DNA of 18,332 bases, from positions 1 through 18,332 of the forward strand of contig CAITSH010000241.1 of the NCBI GenBank assembly GCA_903895005.1, in the 5' to 3' direction. Under the pieces are notes generated by a model that worked only from the letters and a program-made list of their open reading frames with translations, had not been told where the DNA came from and did no database searches. Shown here in pieces: positions 1 through 7,589 of the stretch. Source of the DNA: an uncultured Pseudomonadota bacterium. GTDB taxonomy: Bacteria > Pseudomonadota > Gammaproteobacteria > Burkholderiales > SG8-39. Both the position numbers and the translations under genes were made by a program. Position 1 is the first letter of the stretch; every line of letters begins with the position of its first letter.

Positions 1-4
1 AAAC

Positions 5-1771
5 TTAGGCGTTTAGTCTGGCGAGCAGCGCGCGCGCTTTGGCCGGGTCGTCGGCCCTGAGGATTTTTGCCGCCGCCAGCTCGATCTCGGGAATGCTGCT
101 GCGCAGGATTTGCTGCTTGATGCTGGGCAGCTGTGCCGGGTGCATTGAAAATTGCCGCAGCCCGAAACCGAGCAGCAAGCGCGTCAGTTGCACGTCCCCG
201 GCCATTTCACCGCACACGGCTACGGGCACACCGGCCTTGTTCGCACTGCGTATGGTGTGCGAGACAAGATGCAATACCGCGGGGTGCAGCGGGTCGTAAA
301 GGTGCGATACCGTGTCGTCGGTACGGTCGATGGCGAGCGTGTACTGGATAAGGTCGTTGGTCCCTATTGAGAGAAAGTCCAGGCGCTTGAGGAACATGCC
401 GATGGCCAGCGCCGCGGCCGGCACCTCGATCATGCCGCCTACCGGAATGGCCTTGTCGTAGGGCACACCGGCGAGATCCAGTTCAGCCTTGGCCTGCGCG
501 ATCATCTTGAGCGACTGGTCGATCTCGTGCGCGTGCGCGAGCATGGGCACCAGCAACTTGATCTTGCCGTAGTGCGATGCGCGCAGGATCGCGCGCAACT
601 GCGCAAGGAACATCTGGGGTTCGGCAAGACAAAGCCGTATCGCGCGCAGGCCCAGTGCCGGATTCGGCCCGCTCATTTCAACGCCGTGCGCCGTCTTGTC
701 CGCGCCAAGATCGAGCGTGCGGATCGTGACCACCTGGCCGCGCATGGCCTGCGCGACTTCGCGGTAGGACTCGAACTGTTCTTCTTCTGTTGGCAGGTCG
801 CCGCGGTTCAGGAACAGGAATTCGCTGCGAAACAGGCCGATGCCCGTGGCGCCGGCCTCCAGCACCTTTTCCATGTCCTGCGGCAGCTCGATGTTGGCGT
901 GTAACTCAACGGCGGAGCCGTCAAGCGTCGATGCTGGCGTCGTGCGCAGGCGCTTGAGCTTTTGCTGCTCCAGGTCGATCTGGCGCTTTTTTAACTGGTA
1001 CTCGGTGAGGACCTGCTTGTCCGGATTGACGATCAGCACGCCCTCGACACCGTCGACAATGATCAGTTCGTCTTCGCGTATGAGCTGGCGCGCGTGATGC
1101 AGGCCGACGATGGCGGGGATATTGAGGCTTCGGGCAAGGATCGCTGTATGCGAAGTCACACCGCCAAGGTCGGTGACGAATCCGGCGAATTGGTGCTGCT
1201 TGAACAGGATCATGTCCGCGGGTGACAAGTCGTGCGCGACAACGATCAATTCCTTTTCGTCGCTGCGTATCGCAGGCGCATGGCCCGGATGGCCGATCAG
1301 CGCCATCAGTACGCGCTCGACTACCTGCATCACGTCGTTCTTTCTTTCGCGCAGGTACTGGTCCTCGATTTCCTCGAACTGCGCCACCAGCATGTCCATC
1401 TGCTGTACCAGCGCCCATTCGGCGTTACAGTGGCGGCTGCTGATCAGCTCGCGCGGCACCGTCGAAAGCGACGAGTCATCCAGGATCATCTGGTGCAGGT
1501 TGAGGAAGGCGCCCATCTCCGTTGGCGAAGTCGACGGGATGCCGGCCTTCAGTCCGGCCAGCTCGCCGCGTACCTGTGCCACCGCGTTGTCAAAGCGCTC
1601 AATCTCGGCCGCGACGTCTTCCGCTTGCACCTCGTAGTGGGCGACCTCCAGCCTCGCGGTGGAAATGAGGTGCGCGTGCCCGATGGCGATGCCCCCGGAT
1701 ACGCCGCTGCCGTGCAGCGTAAAGATGGCGGTTTGAACCCCCGTCGGGGCGCGCATCTCAGGGCTGTTCAC
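5..1771 (-). CDS. ptsI: Phosphoenolpyruvate-protein phosphotransferase (PTS enzyme I)
   Basis: Enzyme I takes phosphate from phosphoenolpyruvate and passes it to HPr; it is cytoplasmic. The 588-residue length fits the family. The phosphohistidine motif GGVTSHTAILAR is at about residues 203-214, with the active His at 208. The PEP-binding C-terminal barrel carries TGIGLFRSEFLF, SIGTNDLIQY and the catalytic-Cys motif VCGEMAGD. The start is GTG at 1771, whose first four bases (GTGA) overlap the ptsH stop, indicating translational coupling; an ATG six codons in (1756) is an alternative. It is the last gene of EIIA-HPr-EI. No EIIB or EIIC gene lies in the window, so a regulatory phosphorelay is inferred rather than sugar uptake. 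Confidence 0.97.
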   Translation of the reverse strand: MNSPEMRAPTGVQTAIFTLHGSGVSGGIAIGHAHLISTARLEVAHYEVQAEDVAAEIERFDNAVAQVRGELAGLKAGIPSTSPTEMGAFLNLHQMILDDSSLSTVPRELISSRHCNAEWALVQQMDMLVAQFEEIEDQYLRERKNDVMQVVERVLMALIGHPGHAPAIRSDEKELIVVAHDLSPADMILFKQHQFAGFVTDLGGVTSHTAILARSLNIPAIVGLHHARQLIREDELIIVDGVEGVLIVNPDKQVLTEYQLKKRQIDLEQQKLKRLRTTPASTLDGSAVELHANIELPQDMEKVLEAGATGIGLFRSEFLFLNRGDLPTEEEQFESYREVAQAMRGQVVTIRTLDLGADKTAHGVEMSGPNPALGLRAIRLCLAEPQMFLAQLRAILRASHYGKIKLLVPMLAHAHEIDQSLKMIAQAKAELDLAGVPYDKAIPVGGMIEVPAAALAIGMFLKRLDFLSIGTNDLIQYTLAIDRTDDTVSHLYDPLHPAVLHLVSHTIRSANKAGVPVAVCGEMAGDVQLTRLLLGFGLRQFSMHPAQLPSIKQQILRSSIPEIELAAAKILRADDPAKARALLARLNA

Positions 1772-2037
1772 TCGCCCTCGCCAAAGCGGTCGGCAATCAG
1801 GGCGATGATGGCCTGTAAGGCCGCGTCCTCGTCTGCGCCGGTGGTTTCAATCTGTACGGAGCTGCCTTTGCCTGCGGCGAGCATCATCACCCCCATAATG
1901 CTTTTTGCATTGACGCGCCGGCCGTTGCGCGACAGCCAGACCTCGCAGGCGTAACCGCTTGCGACCTTGGTCAGCTTTGCCGAAGCGCGGGCGTGCAGCC
2001 CGAGCTTGTTGATGATCTGGGCTTCAGCCTGTGCCAT
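1768..2037 (-). CDS. ptsH: Phosphocarrier protein HPr
   Basis: HPr shuttles phosphate from enzyme I to EIIA proteins. The 89-residue length is typical. The active-site segment NKLGLHARAS places the phosphorylated His exactly at residue 15. The segment NAKSIMGVMML places a Ser at residue 46, the position phosphorylated by HPr kinase in organisms that have one; that second modification is possible here but cannot be shown from this window. The ATG at 2037 overlaps the end of the EIIA gene by 14 bp, and the stop overlaps the ptsI start, so the three genes are almost certainly co-transcribed and translationally coupled. Confidence 0.97.
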   Translation of the reverse strand: MAQAEAQIINKLGLHARASAKLTKVASGYACEVWLSRNGRRVNAKSIMGVMMLAAGKGSSVQIETTGADEDAALQAIIALIADRFGEGE

Positions 2038-2431
2038 TGCATTGATCCGTGTTGAGGTGCACCACGCCGGCGGTGCCGCCGCTGATGGCTTTTTCGACCA
2101 CCACTGCGAGCGGTGATTCGCGATAGGTCAGGGCGCGGATGAGCATGGGCAGGCTTACGCCCGAAATGCCCTCGACGCGTCCCGGCTCGAGCAGGCGCGT
2201 GGCCAGGTTCGAGGGCGTTGCGCCCAGCATGTCCGAGAGCACCAGCACGCCGCTGCCATCATCGATCTGTTTCACCAGGTCCTGCGCCACCGGCAACATC
2301 GAATCCGGATCGTCGTGCATGGTCACGCCCACCTGCCGCACGCGCAAGGGGCGTTTGCCAAGGACGTGGCTCGCGCAGTGGATCAAGGCCTCGCCGAAGG
2401 CGCCGTGGGAAATGATGAGGATGCCGATCAT
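2024..2431 (-). CDS. PTS EIIA component, mannose class
   Basis: This 135-residue stand-alone protein matches the mannose-class EIIA fold (E. coli ManX N-terminal domain). The N-terminus is MIGILIISHGAFGEAL, with the likely phosphorylated His at residue 9. A second family segment is LSDMLGATPSNLATRLL. In E. coli this domain is fused to EIIB and feeds a sugar permease; here it stands alone beside HPr and EI. In betaproteobacteria this arrangement is generally taken as a regulatory PTS that senses PEP or nitrogen/carbon status. The ATG start is at 2431; the preceding Shine-Dalgarno is weak. The gap to the upstream TonB-like gene is only 36 bp, consistent with one operon. Confidence 0.93.
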   Translation of the reverse strand: MIGILIISHGAFGEALIHCASHVLGKRPLRVRQVGVTMHDDPDSMLPVAQDLVKQIDDGSGVLVLSDMLGATPSNLATRLLEPGRVEGISGVSLPMLIRALTYRESPLAVVVEKAISGGTAGVVHLNTDQCNGTG

Positions 2432-2467
2432 GCTTTGCTGAGGTTTCTGGTTTCTGGTGTCAATGCG

Positions 2468-2857
2468 TCACGAACTGAAGTCGATCGTGATGGCGATGTA
2501 AAACGGTTTGTTGCGGAGTCCGTCCGGAATGTCGGTTTGCGGCACTGCGCTTTGCAGGATGTTGGCTGCGTGCCGGTCAAGCAGCGCGTTGCCCGAGCCG
2601 CGCAAGAGGGTCTGGCGCGCGAGTCGCCCGCTTGCATCAAGGTCGATGCGAATCTGCACGATACCCTCGGTATAGCGCGCGATGGAGTAAAACAGCCGCG
2701 CCGTGTACAGGTCCAGTGCGGCGCTCACCTCGGGCTGGGCCGGGGCCTGCGCCAACGCCGGGGCCGGCATGGCGAAAGCCAGGGCAGCCGCGAACAGGGC
2801 GCCGGTGGCAAAGGGGAACCCCGGGTGCACGCCTGCGTTCAATTCGGTTTTATGCAA
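2468..2857 (-). CDS. Small exported protein with TonB C-terminal-like domain
   Basis: A 129-residue protein. A hydrophobic stretch at about residues 14-36, ending ALAQA, looks like a signal peptide or membrane anchor. The rest (about 45-129) resembles the TonB C-terminal energy-transducer domain: a VQIRIDLDASGRL strand, then a helix with LLDRHAANIL, then a final strand FYIAITIDF. The Pro-rich spanning region of true TonB is essentially missing, and no ExbB/ExbD genes are nearby. The start is uncertain: TTG at 2857 overlaps gshB by 19 bp, and GTG at 2830 would lie just after the gshB stop. The assignment comes from pattern recognition and the physiological role is unknown; co-transcription with gshB and the PTS genes is inferred from spacing. 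Confidence 0.7.
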   Translation of the reverse strand: MHKTELNAGVHPGFPFATGALFAAALAFAMPAPALAQAPAQPEVSAALDLYTARLFYSIARYTEGIVQIRIDLDASGRLARQTLLRGSGNALLDRHAANILQSAVPQTDIPDGLRNKPFYIAITIDFSS

Positions 2858-3789
2858 ACGGCTTCGAGCGCGTCAAGCATCAGTCCGGCGACGTTGCAGC
2901 CGGTCTGGTCCATGATTTCGCGAAAGCAGGTCGGGCTGGTGACGTTGATCTCGGTCAGGTTTTCGCCAATGACATCAAGGCCCACCAGCAGCAGGCCGCG
3001 ACGCATGAGTTCCGGGCCGAGAGTTTCGGCAATCTTGCGGTCGTGCGCGGTAAGTTCGCGCGCTTCGCCACGACCGCCCGCAGCAAGGTTGCCGCGCGTT
3101 TCACCTTCTTTGGGAATGCGTGCCAGGCAAAACGGAACCGGCACGCCGGCGATGAGCAGCACGCGCTTGTCGCCATCGACGATCTCGGGGATGTAGCGCT
3201 GCGCCATGACGTTGCGTGCGCCCTCTTGCGACAAGGTCTCTACAATGACGTTGCGGTTGGGGTCGTCGGATCGGGCGCGGAAAATCTGGCTGCCACCCAT
3301 GCCATCAAGCGGCTTGAGGATGACATCAAGGTGCTCGTCGATAAAGGCGTGCAACTGGTTGGCCGAGCGGGTGACGACCGTGGGCACGGTGAACTGCGGG
3401 AACTGCGCGATCGAAAATTTCTCGTTGTGGTCACGTACTGCGCGCGGGTCGTTGAAAACCTTCGCGCCTTCGCGCTGGGCCTGTTCAAGGAGCCACGTCG
3501 AGGTCACGTACTCCATGTCAAAGGGCGGATCCTTGCGCATCATCACGGCATCAAACCCGGAGAGCGGCATCTCCAGCATCGGATCGAGGCGGTACCAGGG
3601 CGTGGAGTGGTTTTGCAAGGTGATCTGGCGCGTCGTGCCGATGACCTTGCCGCGCTTCCACAGCAGGTCTTCCTGTTGCATGACATAGAGCTCGTGTCCT
3701 CGTGCCGCCGCCTCGGCCATCATGGCGTAGGTGGAATCTTTGTAAATCTTCAGGCTGTCGAGCGGGTCGACGATGAACAGGATTTTCAT
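2839..3789 (-). CDS. gshB: Glutathione synthetase
   Basis: An ATP-grasp ligase that joins gamma-glutamylcysteine and glycine to make glutathione in the cytoplasm. Starting from the ATG at 3789 the protein begins MKILFIVDPLDSLKIYKDST and is 316 residues, the same length as E. coli GshB. Family motifs are visible in order: MRKDPPFD, FNDPRAVRDHNEK, the ATP-binding KPLDGMGG, GDKRVLLI, the glycine-rich ETRGNLAAGGRGE, and the metal-binding end of the site EINVTSPT. The frame stays open upstream to 4014, but that extension has low-complexity sequence, runs through the terminator hairpin of the next gene, and is not conserved-looking, so it was not used. It heads the minus-strand cluster leading into the PTS genes. 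Confidence 0.97.
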   Translation of the reverse strand: MKILFIVDPLDSLKIYKDSTYAMMAEAAARGHELYVMQQEDLLWKRGKVIGTTRQITLQNHSTPWYRLDPMLEMPLSGFDAVMMRKDPPFDMEYVTSTWLLEQAQREGAKVFNDPRAVRDHNEKFSIAQFPQFTVPTVVTRSANQLHAFIDEHLDVILKPLDGMGGSQIFRARSDDPNRNVIVETLSQEGARNVMAQRYIPEIVDGDKRVLLIAGVPVPFCLARIPKEGETRGNLAAGGRGEARELTAHDRKIAETLGPELMRRGLLLVGLDVIGENLTEINVTSPTCFREIMDQTGCNVAGLMLDALEAVCIKPN

Positions 3790-3914
3790 GCGCGGCGGAA
3801 CCGGGAAACGGGTTTTCTTGTGCCAGGGAGAAAGACTACGAACAGAGATTGTAGCCGATGCGCCTGGGTGGGACCGCGGCAAGCGATGGTCGGATGTTTT
3901 GAGCGGTTCACCGT

Positions 3915-3945
3915 CTGGAAAGCCGCGCCTGGTGCGGCTTTCCAG
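3915..3945. repeat. Hairpin-forming inverted repeat upstream of gshB
   Basis: A perfect 12-bp stem (arm CTGGAAAGCCGC at 3915-3926, its complement at 3934-3945) encloses a 7-nt loop. There is no T-run on either side, so a classical intrinsic terminator is unlikely. It lies about 125 bp upstream of the gshB start in the 257-bp gap between gshB and the cytochrome gene and could be a 5'-leader structure. Confidence 0.5.
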
Positions 3946-3995
3946 CGAGCCTACTTCAACCCCTGCAGGGCTCCGGGCGCGAATCAGCCGGCACA

Positions 3996-4031
3996 AAACA
4001 TAACGGGGCAGCAAGCTGCCCCGTTATGTTT
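3996..4031 (-). terminator. Strong intrinsic terminator of the cytochrome c gene
   Basis: A perfect 17-bp inverted repeat (3996-4012 and 4015-4031, core AACATAACGGGGCAGC) with only two unpaired loop bases. Read on the minus strand it follows the cytochrome stop by about 15 bp and ends in a short T-run (TTTTG). On the plus strand the run after the stem is T-poor, so it probably acts on minus-strand transcription. Confidence 0.85.
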
Positions 4032-4046
4032 GGGTTGAAGCGAAGC

Positions 4047-4577
4047 TTACTTTTTAGCCGGTGCTGACTTTGCGTCGGCAGCCGGAGCAGCCGGCTCCTT
4101 GAAGCTGGCGCCGGACTGGTTAGCCATCCAGACGATGGCGCGGGCGATTTCGATGTCGGCAATGTCCGGGTTACCGCCGCGCGCGGGCATCGCGTTCTTA
4201 CCCTTGATGGCCGACTTGGTCAGCCCGTCAAGGCCCATTGCGAGGCGCGGAGCCCAGCCGGCCTTGTCGCCAATTTTTGGAGCACCCGCTGCGCCGGTCG
4301 CGTGGCACGCCACGCAGGCGGCTTTTGCCACGTCCTCACCGCCACGCAGCACCTTCGGGGCGCTCGCGTCCACCAAGGTGAGGCTTGCCGAGGGCTTCAG
4401 GCGCTCGGCGATCGCGTCCGGGTTGAGCGCGGCAGGGTCGGCTTTGGGGCCTGTCGTGACCAGCTGGGTCAGGATGACGATGAGGGCGATAGGAACGAGA
4501 AAAGACAGCGCGACAACCGTGATCAACTGCCCCGGGGTCTTGATTGGCGAATCGTGCACGTGGTTGTCTTCACTCAT
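4047..4577 (-). CDS. Membrane-anchored cytochrome c (c5-like)
   Basis: A 176-residue class I cytochrome c for electron transfer on the periplasmic side. One N-terminal membrane helix spans about residues 18-40, then comes a linker. The heme-binding CVACH is at 88-92, with the likely Met axial ligand in KNAMPARGG (Met 130). The tail after residue 160 is Ala/Lys/Pro-rich. The spacing of heme motif, ligand and WMANQSG end resembles the cytochrome c5 (CycB-like) group. A Shine-Dalgarno AAGGA lies 7 nt before the ATG. The gene has its own putative promoter upstream and a strong terminator downstream, so it is likely monocistronic. The redox partner cannot be told from the window. Confidence 0.92.
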   Translation of the reverse strand: MSEDNHVHDSPIKTPGQLITVVALSFLVPIALIVILTQLVTTGPKADPAALNPDAIAERLKPSASLTLVDASAPKVLRGGEDVAKAACVACHATGAAGAPKIGDKAGWAPRLAMGLDGLTKSAIKGKNAMPARGGNPDIADIEIARAIVWMANQSGASFKEPAAPAADAKSAPAKK

Positions 4578-4613
4578 GGAATTGTCCTTGATGGCCTCTG
4601 GAAAAGGAGGCGA

Positions 4614-4641
4614 ATTATACCGTTAAACAAGAGCTTGGAAA
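4614..4641 (-). promoter_or_regulatory. Putative sigma-70 promoter of the cytochrome c gene
   Basis: On the minus strand a perfect TATAAT (complement of 4614-4619) is preceded, with a 16-nt spacer, by TTTCCA (complement of 4636-4641), which matches four of six bases of TTGACA. It lies about 37 bp before the cytochrome ATG. This is a consensus match by eye only. Confidence 0.45.
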
Positions 4642-4700
4642 ACGCTGCTGCTGGAGTGAAACGGGCACGATCGCCCGAAAAGACGTAAACTGCGGGTCTC

Positions 4701-4777
4701 GCGCCCATAGCTCAGTTGGATAGAGTGTTGGTTTCCGAAACCAAAGGTCGCAGGTTCGACTCCTGCTGGGCGCGCCA
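4701..4777 (+). tRNA. tRNA-Arg (anticodon CCG)
   Basis: A complete 77-nt cloverleaf. The acceptor arm GCGCCCA pairs with TGGGCGC. The D arm contains AGTTGGAT. The anticodon stem TTGGT/ACCAA encloses the loop TTCCGAA, giving anticodon CCG (reads CGG, arginine). The T arm is GCAGG-TTCGACT-CCTGC, followed by discriminator G and an encoded CCA end. It sits between the divergent cytochrome gene and the beta-propeller gene. Confidence 0.97.
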
Positions 4778-4826
4778 GCCGGTTTTCCCTCCCGATATTG
4801 CCCCGGACTTTTGCAGAGGGCCCGTA

Positions 4827-5825
4827 ATGCATCGATGGTTGCTGTTGCTTTCAGGCCTCGCCTTGTCGGCGGCGGTATCGGCGGGAGGATCTAACTACGG
4901 TGTCACGCCCGGGGCGCGCGAGCCGTCGGGAAAAATCTCGGAGTGGCCCCTACCGACGCCCAAGTTTGGGCTCGACCCGTCCGTGGCACCCGACGGTAGC
5001 ATCTACGTCACCGAGAGGTCCGCCAACAAGATTGCGCGTTTCGACCCGGCGACGCAAACGTTCAAGGAATGGGATCTGCCGGCAGATACCAATCCGCACG
5101 GCATCATGCCCGATCGCGAAGGGCGCATCTGGTTCACCGGCAACGGCAATGGCAGTCTCGGCTTGCTTGATCCTGCAAGCGGGAAGGTGACTTTTTTCAA
5201 GACGCCATCGGGGGGCGGTGCGCCGCACACCCTGGTGCTCGGTGACAACGGTGACATCTGGTTCACCGGGCAGACCGGCAACTATGTCGCCCGCTTTGAG
5301 CGCACTCCGGACGGCAAAACCGGCAAGATCACCGAATACAAAATGCCTGGCAGCCCCTACGGCCTTGCCATCGATAACAAGGGCAACGTCTGGGTCTGTC
5401 GCTACAGTGCGGACAAACTCGGCAAACTCGACACCAAAACGGGAAAGATCACCGAACTCAATCTCGGCGCCGGAGCTCGACCGCGCCACATTGCGGCTGC
5501 GCCTGATGGCAGTCTGTGGGTCACGCTTTACGGCAGGGGAAAGCTCGCGCGCATCGACTCCGCCGCGAACAAGGTGACCGGTGAATTCGCCCTGCCTGCG
5601 GGGCGTAACGCGGGCCCGTATTCCGTTAACGTGGATGCCGCCGGCAAAGTGTGGGCCAACGAGATCGAGAGCGATTCGGTGGTGCGTTTCGATCCGGAAA
5701 ACGGCACCATGCGCGTATTTAATCTGCCCTCCAAGGACGTGGGCATACGCAAGGCGGTGATCGACGCTCAGGGGCGCTATTGGTACCTGGGCAGCCACAA
5801 CGGGCGGCTCGGCGTTATTGAATAA
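4827..5825 (+). CDS. Exported beta-propeller protein, virginiamycin B lyase (Vgb)-like
   Basis: A 332-residue protein with a clear signal peptide (hydrophobic residues 4-18, likely cut after AVSA). The mature part is a series of about seven blade-like repeats of the Vgb/SMP-30-like kind, with recurring pairs such as GRIWFTGN...GLLDPASGK, GDIWFTGQ...ARFE, GNVWVCRY...GKLDTKTGK and GKVWANEI...VRFDPENG. Streptogramin B lyases share this repeat pattern but are cytoplasmic; the signal peptide here argues for a periplasmic or secreted role, so antibiotic resistance should not be assumed. The start ATG has AGAGGG 6 nt upstream; the frame is open further upstream but would run through the tRNA. The substrate is unknown. 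Confidence 0.85.
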   Translation: MHRWLLLLSGLALSAAVSAGGSNYGVTPGAREPSGKISEWPLPTPKFGLDPSVAPDGSIYVTERSANKIARFDPATQTFKEWDLPADTNPHGIMPDREGRIWFTGNGNGSLGLLDPASGKVTFFKTPSGGGAPHTLVLGDNGDIWFTGQTGNYVARFERTPDGKTGKITEYKMPGSPYGLAIDNKGNVWVCRYSADKLGKLDTKTGKITELNLGAGARPRHIAAAPDGSLWVTLYGRGKLARIDSAANKVTGEFALPAGRNAGPYSVNVDAAGKVWANEIESDSVVRFDPENGTMRVFNLPSKDVGIRKAVIDAQGRYWYLGSHNGRLGVIE

Positions 5826-6000
5826 CCGGCTTAAAAGTGAATGGGACGCTGATGCGGCGTTGCGCATAGACCTAGGTCGTAGTTTCCGGTACAGTTGATT
5901 CAGCGTGTAGATTTAAAGTGTGGCGCGATATCGGCATCGAAAACAATAATCAGACTCCGGGGGGATCGCGCTTAAATGCAATCCATTAGGAGGAGTCATC
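5826..6000 (+). promoter_or_regulatory. Intergenic region upstream of the Bug-family gene
   Basis: This 175-bp gap must hold the signals for the downstream binding-protein gene. It contains a perfect 10-bp palindrome GACCTAGGTC at 5869-5878 and a strong Shine-Dalgarno (AGGAGG) shortly before the ATG at 6001. No convincing -35/-10 pair with correct spacing was found by eye. Confidence 0.35.
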
Positions 6001-6975
6001 ATGTTTCGACGTTTGTTTAAATCGCTTTCATTGCTTGCGTTCTTTTGTGTGGGCGCGGCCTCGGCGCAAACCTACCCGACCAAGCCGATCAACATGATTG
6101 TGCCGTTCGCTGCCGGTGGTCCGACCGATACGCTGGGACGCAATCTGGCGCAGGCCATGACCAAAATCCTGAAGCAGACGGTCGTCATTGAGAACGTAGG
6201 CGGTGCTGGTGGCACCATCGGTGTAAATCGCGTCGCCAAGGCCAGCCACGACGGGTACACGGTACTGTTGCACCATATCGGCATGTCGACGGCACCCGCG
6301 CTCTATCGCACCCTGCCCTACAAGACGACGGAAGATTTTGAGTACATCGGCCTTGTTGCCGACGTGCCGATGACGGTGATCGCGAGGGGCAATTTCCCGG
6401 CCAAGGACTTCAAGGAATTCCTTGCCTATATCAAGGCCAACAAAGAAAAAATCACCTACGCCAATGCCGGCCTGGGCGCGGCATCCCATCTGTGCGGCAT
6501 GTTGTTCATGAGCGCTATCCAGACCGACTTCACCACGGTTCCCTACAAAGGTACGGGTCCGGCAATGAACGATCTGCTTGGCGGCCAGGTGGATTTCATG
6601 TGCGACCAGACCACCAACACCACCGGTCAGATCCAGGGTGGCAAGGTCAAGGTGTACGGCGTCACGACTTCAACCCGCGTTGCGTCGCTCAAGGACATCC
6701 CGACGCTGCAGGAGCAGGGCCTCAAGGATTTCGAAGTCGGTGTCTGGCACGGTGTGTATGCCCCCAAGGGCACGCCAAAGCCGGTGCTCGACAAGCTGGT
6801 CGCCACGCTTCAGGAGGCCTTGCGTGACCCCGACCTCAAGTCCAATCTTGCAAAACTGGGCACCGAGCCGGTGGCGCAAAAAGATGCCACGCCAGATGCG
6901 CTGCGCAACCACCTCAAGGCCGAGCTTGATAAGTGGGGCCCGCTGATCAAGAAAGCGGGCGTCTACGCTGACTGA
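6001..6975 (+). CDS. Bug/TctC-family periplasmic solute-binding protein
   Basis: A 324-residue extracytoplasmic binding protein of the tripartite tricarboxylate transporter (TTT) type, a family greatly expanded in Burkholderiales. The signal peptide runs to AASA (residues 1-22), followed by the hallmark start of the mature protein, YPTKPINMIVPFAAGGPTDT. Further family segments are ENVGGAGGTIGVNRVAKA, YANAGLGAASHL, PYKGTGPAMNDLLGGQVDF and GVYAPKGTPKPVLDKL. A strong AGGAGG ribosome site precedes the ATG. No TctA or TctB membrane genes are present, so this is an orphan Bug protein. Ligands in the family are mostly carboxylates; none can be assigned here. An intrinsic terminator follows. Confidence 0.95.
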   Translation: MFRRLFKSLSLLAFFCVGAASAQTYPTKPINMIVPFAAGGPTDTLGRNLAQAMTKILKQTVVIENVGGAGGTIGVNRVAKASHDGYTVLLHHIGMSTAPALYRTLPYKTTEDFEYIGLVADVPMTVIARGNFPAKDFKEFLAYIKANKEKITYANAGLGAASHLCGMLFMSAIQTDFTTVPYKGTGPAMNDLLGGQVDFMCDQTTNTTGQIQGGKVKVYGVTTSTRVASLKDIPTLQEQGLKDFEVGVWHGVYAPKGTPKPVLDKLVATLQEALRDPDLKSNLAKLGTEPVAQKDATPDALRNHLKAELDKWGPLIKKAGVYAD

Positions 6976-6997
6976 TTTCGCTCAAGTCCGGCGGTAC

Positions 6998-7031
6998 AAA
7001 AAGGCGGTGGTTGTATTCCTCCGCCTTTTTT
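6998..7031 (+). terminator. Intrinsic terminator after the Bug gene
   Basis: A 10-bp stem (AAAAAGGCGG at 6998-7007 with CCGCCTTTTT at 7021-7030), extended by two G-C pairs after a T-T mismatch, is followed by a six-T run. It starts 22 bp past the Bug stop codon. The GTG start of the next reading frame lies within the hairpin. Confidence 0.85.
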
Positions 7032-7579
7032 GTTGCCTCGCGCTTTTTGCGACTGAAGTGCGCGCCGCAGCGACGCCCGGCGAAGCCTTGCTGGCAAAGG
7101 TGCGCGCGGGCGGGCACGTCCTGATGATCCGGCACGCCTATGCACCGGGCACCTTCGATCCACCGGAGTTTCGGCTTGATGATTGCGCGACCCAGCGCAA
7201 TCTTTCGGATGAGGGGCGTGCCGAGGCGGCCCGACTGGGCGCGGCTTTTCGCCGCCTTAATATTCCGGTTTCCCAGGTATTGTCGAGTGCCTGGTGCCGC
7301 TGTCGCGATACCGCCCGACTTGCCTTTGGCGAGTATCAGCCGGCGGCCATGCTCAATTCGCTGCGCTCCGGTACCGACGAGGCAAGGCGCCAGATCGAGG
7401 AAATGCGCGTTGCCGGACAAGGTGCCCGGCCCGGCTCAAATCTGGTTTTTGTGACGCATAACTTCAACATCCAGCCTTTCTCGGGCAGCATGGTGTCTAC
7501 CACGGACGTTGTGGTTCTTCGACCTGTTGCCGGCCGCCTTGAGTTGGTCGGCGTAATCGAGGGTCTGGGCAAACCGTAA
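7007..7579 (+). CDS. Exported histidine phosphatase family protein
   Basis: A 190-residue protein. Residues about 2-20 form a signal-peptide-like hydrophobic segment ending EVRAA. The catalytic pattern of the histidine phosphatase superfamily follows: MIRHAYAPG (phospho-accepting His 43 after Arg 42), then SSAWCRCRDTA with conserved arginines, then VFVTHNFN with the second catalytic His at 151. The small size and the LDDCATQRNLSDEGR segment fit the short periplasmic members rather than phosphoglycerate mutase. The start is awkward: the best in-frame start is a GTG at 7007, which lacks a clear Shine-Dalgarno and sits inside the preceding gene's terminator hairpin. There is no in-frame ATG before the catalytic motif. 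The substrate is unknown. Confidence 0.82.
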   Translation: MVVFLRLFCCLALFATEVRAAATPGEALLAKVRAGGHVLMIRHAYAPGTFDPPEFRLDDCATQRNLSDEGRAEAARLGAAFRRLNIPVSQVLSSAWCRCRDTARLAFGEYQPAAMLNSLRSGTDEARRQIEEMRVAGQGARPGSNLVFVTHNFNIQPFSGSMVSTTDVVVLRPVAGRLELVGVIEGLGKP

Positions 7580-7589
7580 GCGGCAAACA

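Noticed and set aside
3790..4014. 75-codon N-terminal extension of gshB
   Set aside because: It includes a terminator hairpin region and gives a protein longer than the family; the ATG at 3789 gives exactly the usual GshB start and length.
2632..4038. 468-codon plus-strand open frame
   Set aside because: It runs antisense through gshB and the TonB-like gene, both of which have recognisable domains; it shows no motif of its own.
4701..4777. tRNA gene as an integration site for a mobile element
   Set aside because: No integrase gene and no duplicated tRNA 3' end were seen in the window.
4623..4832. Minus-strand open frame of 69 codons containing PAGVEPATFGFG
   Set aside because: It is antisense to the tRNA-Arg gene; this peptide pattern is a well-known false protein from tRNA regions.
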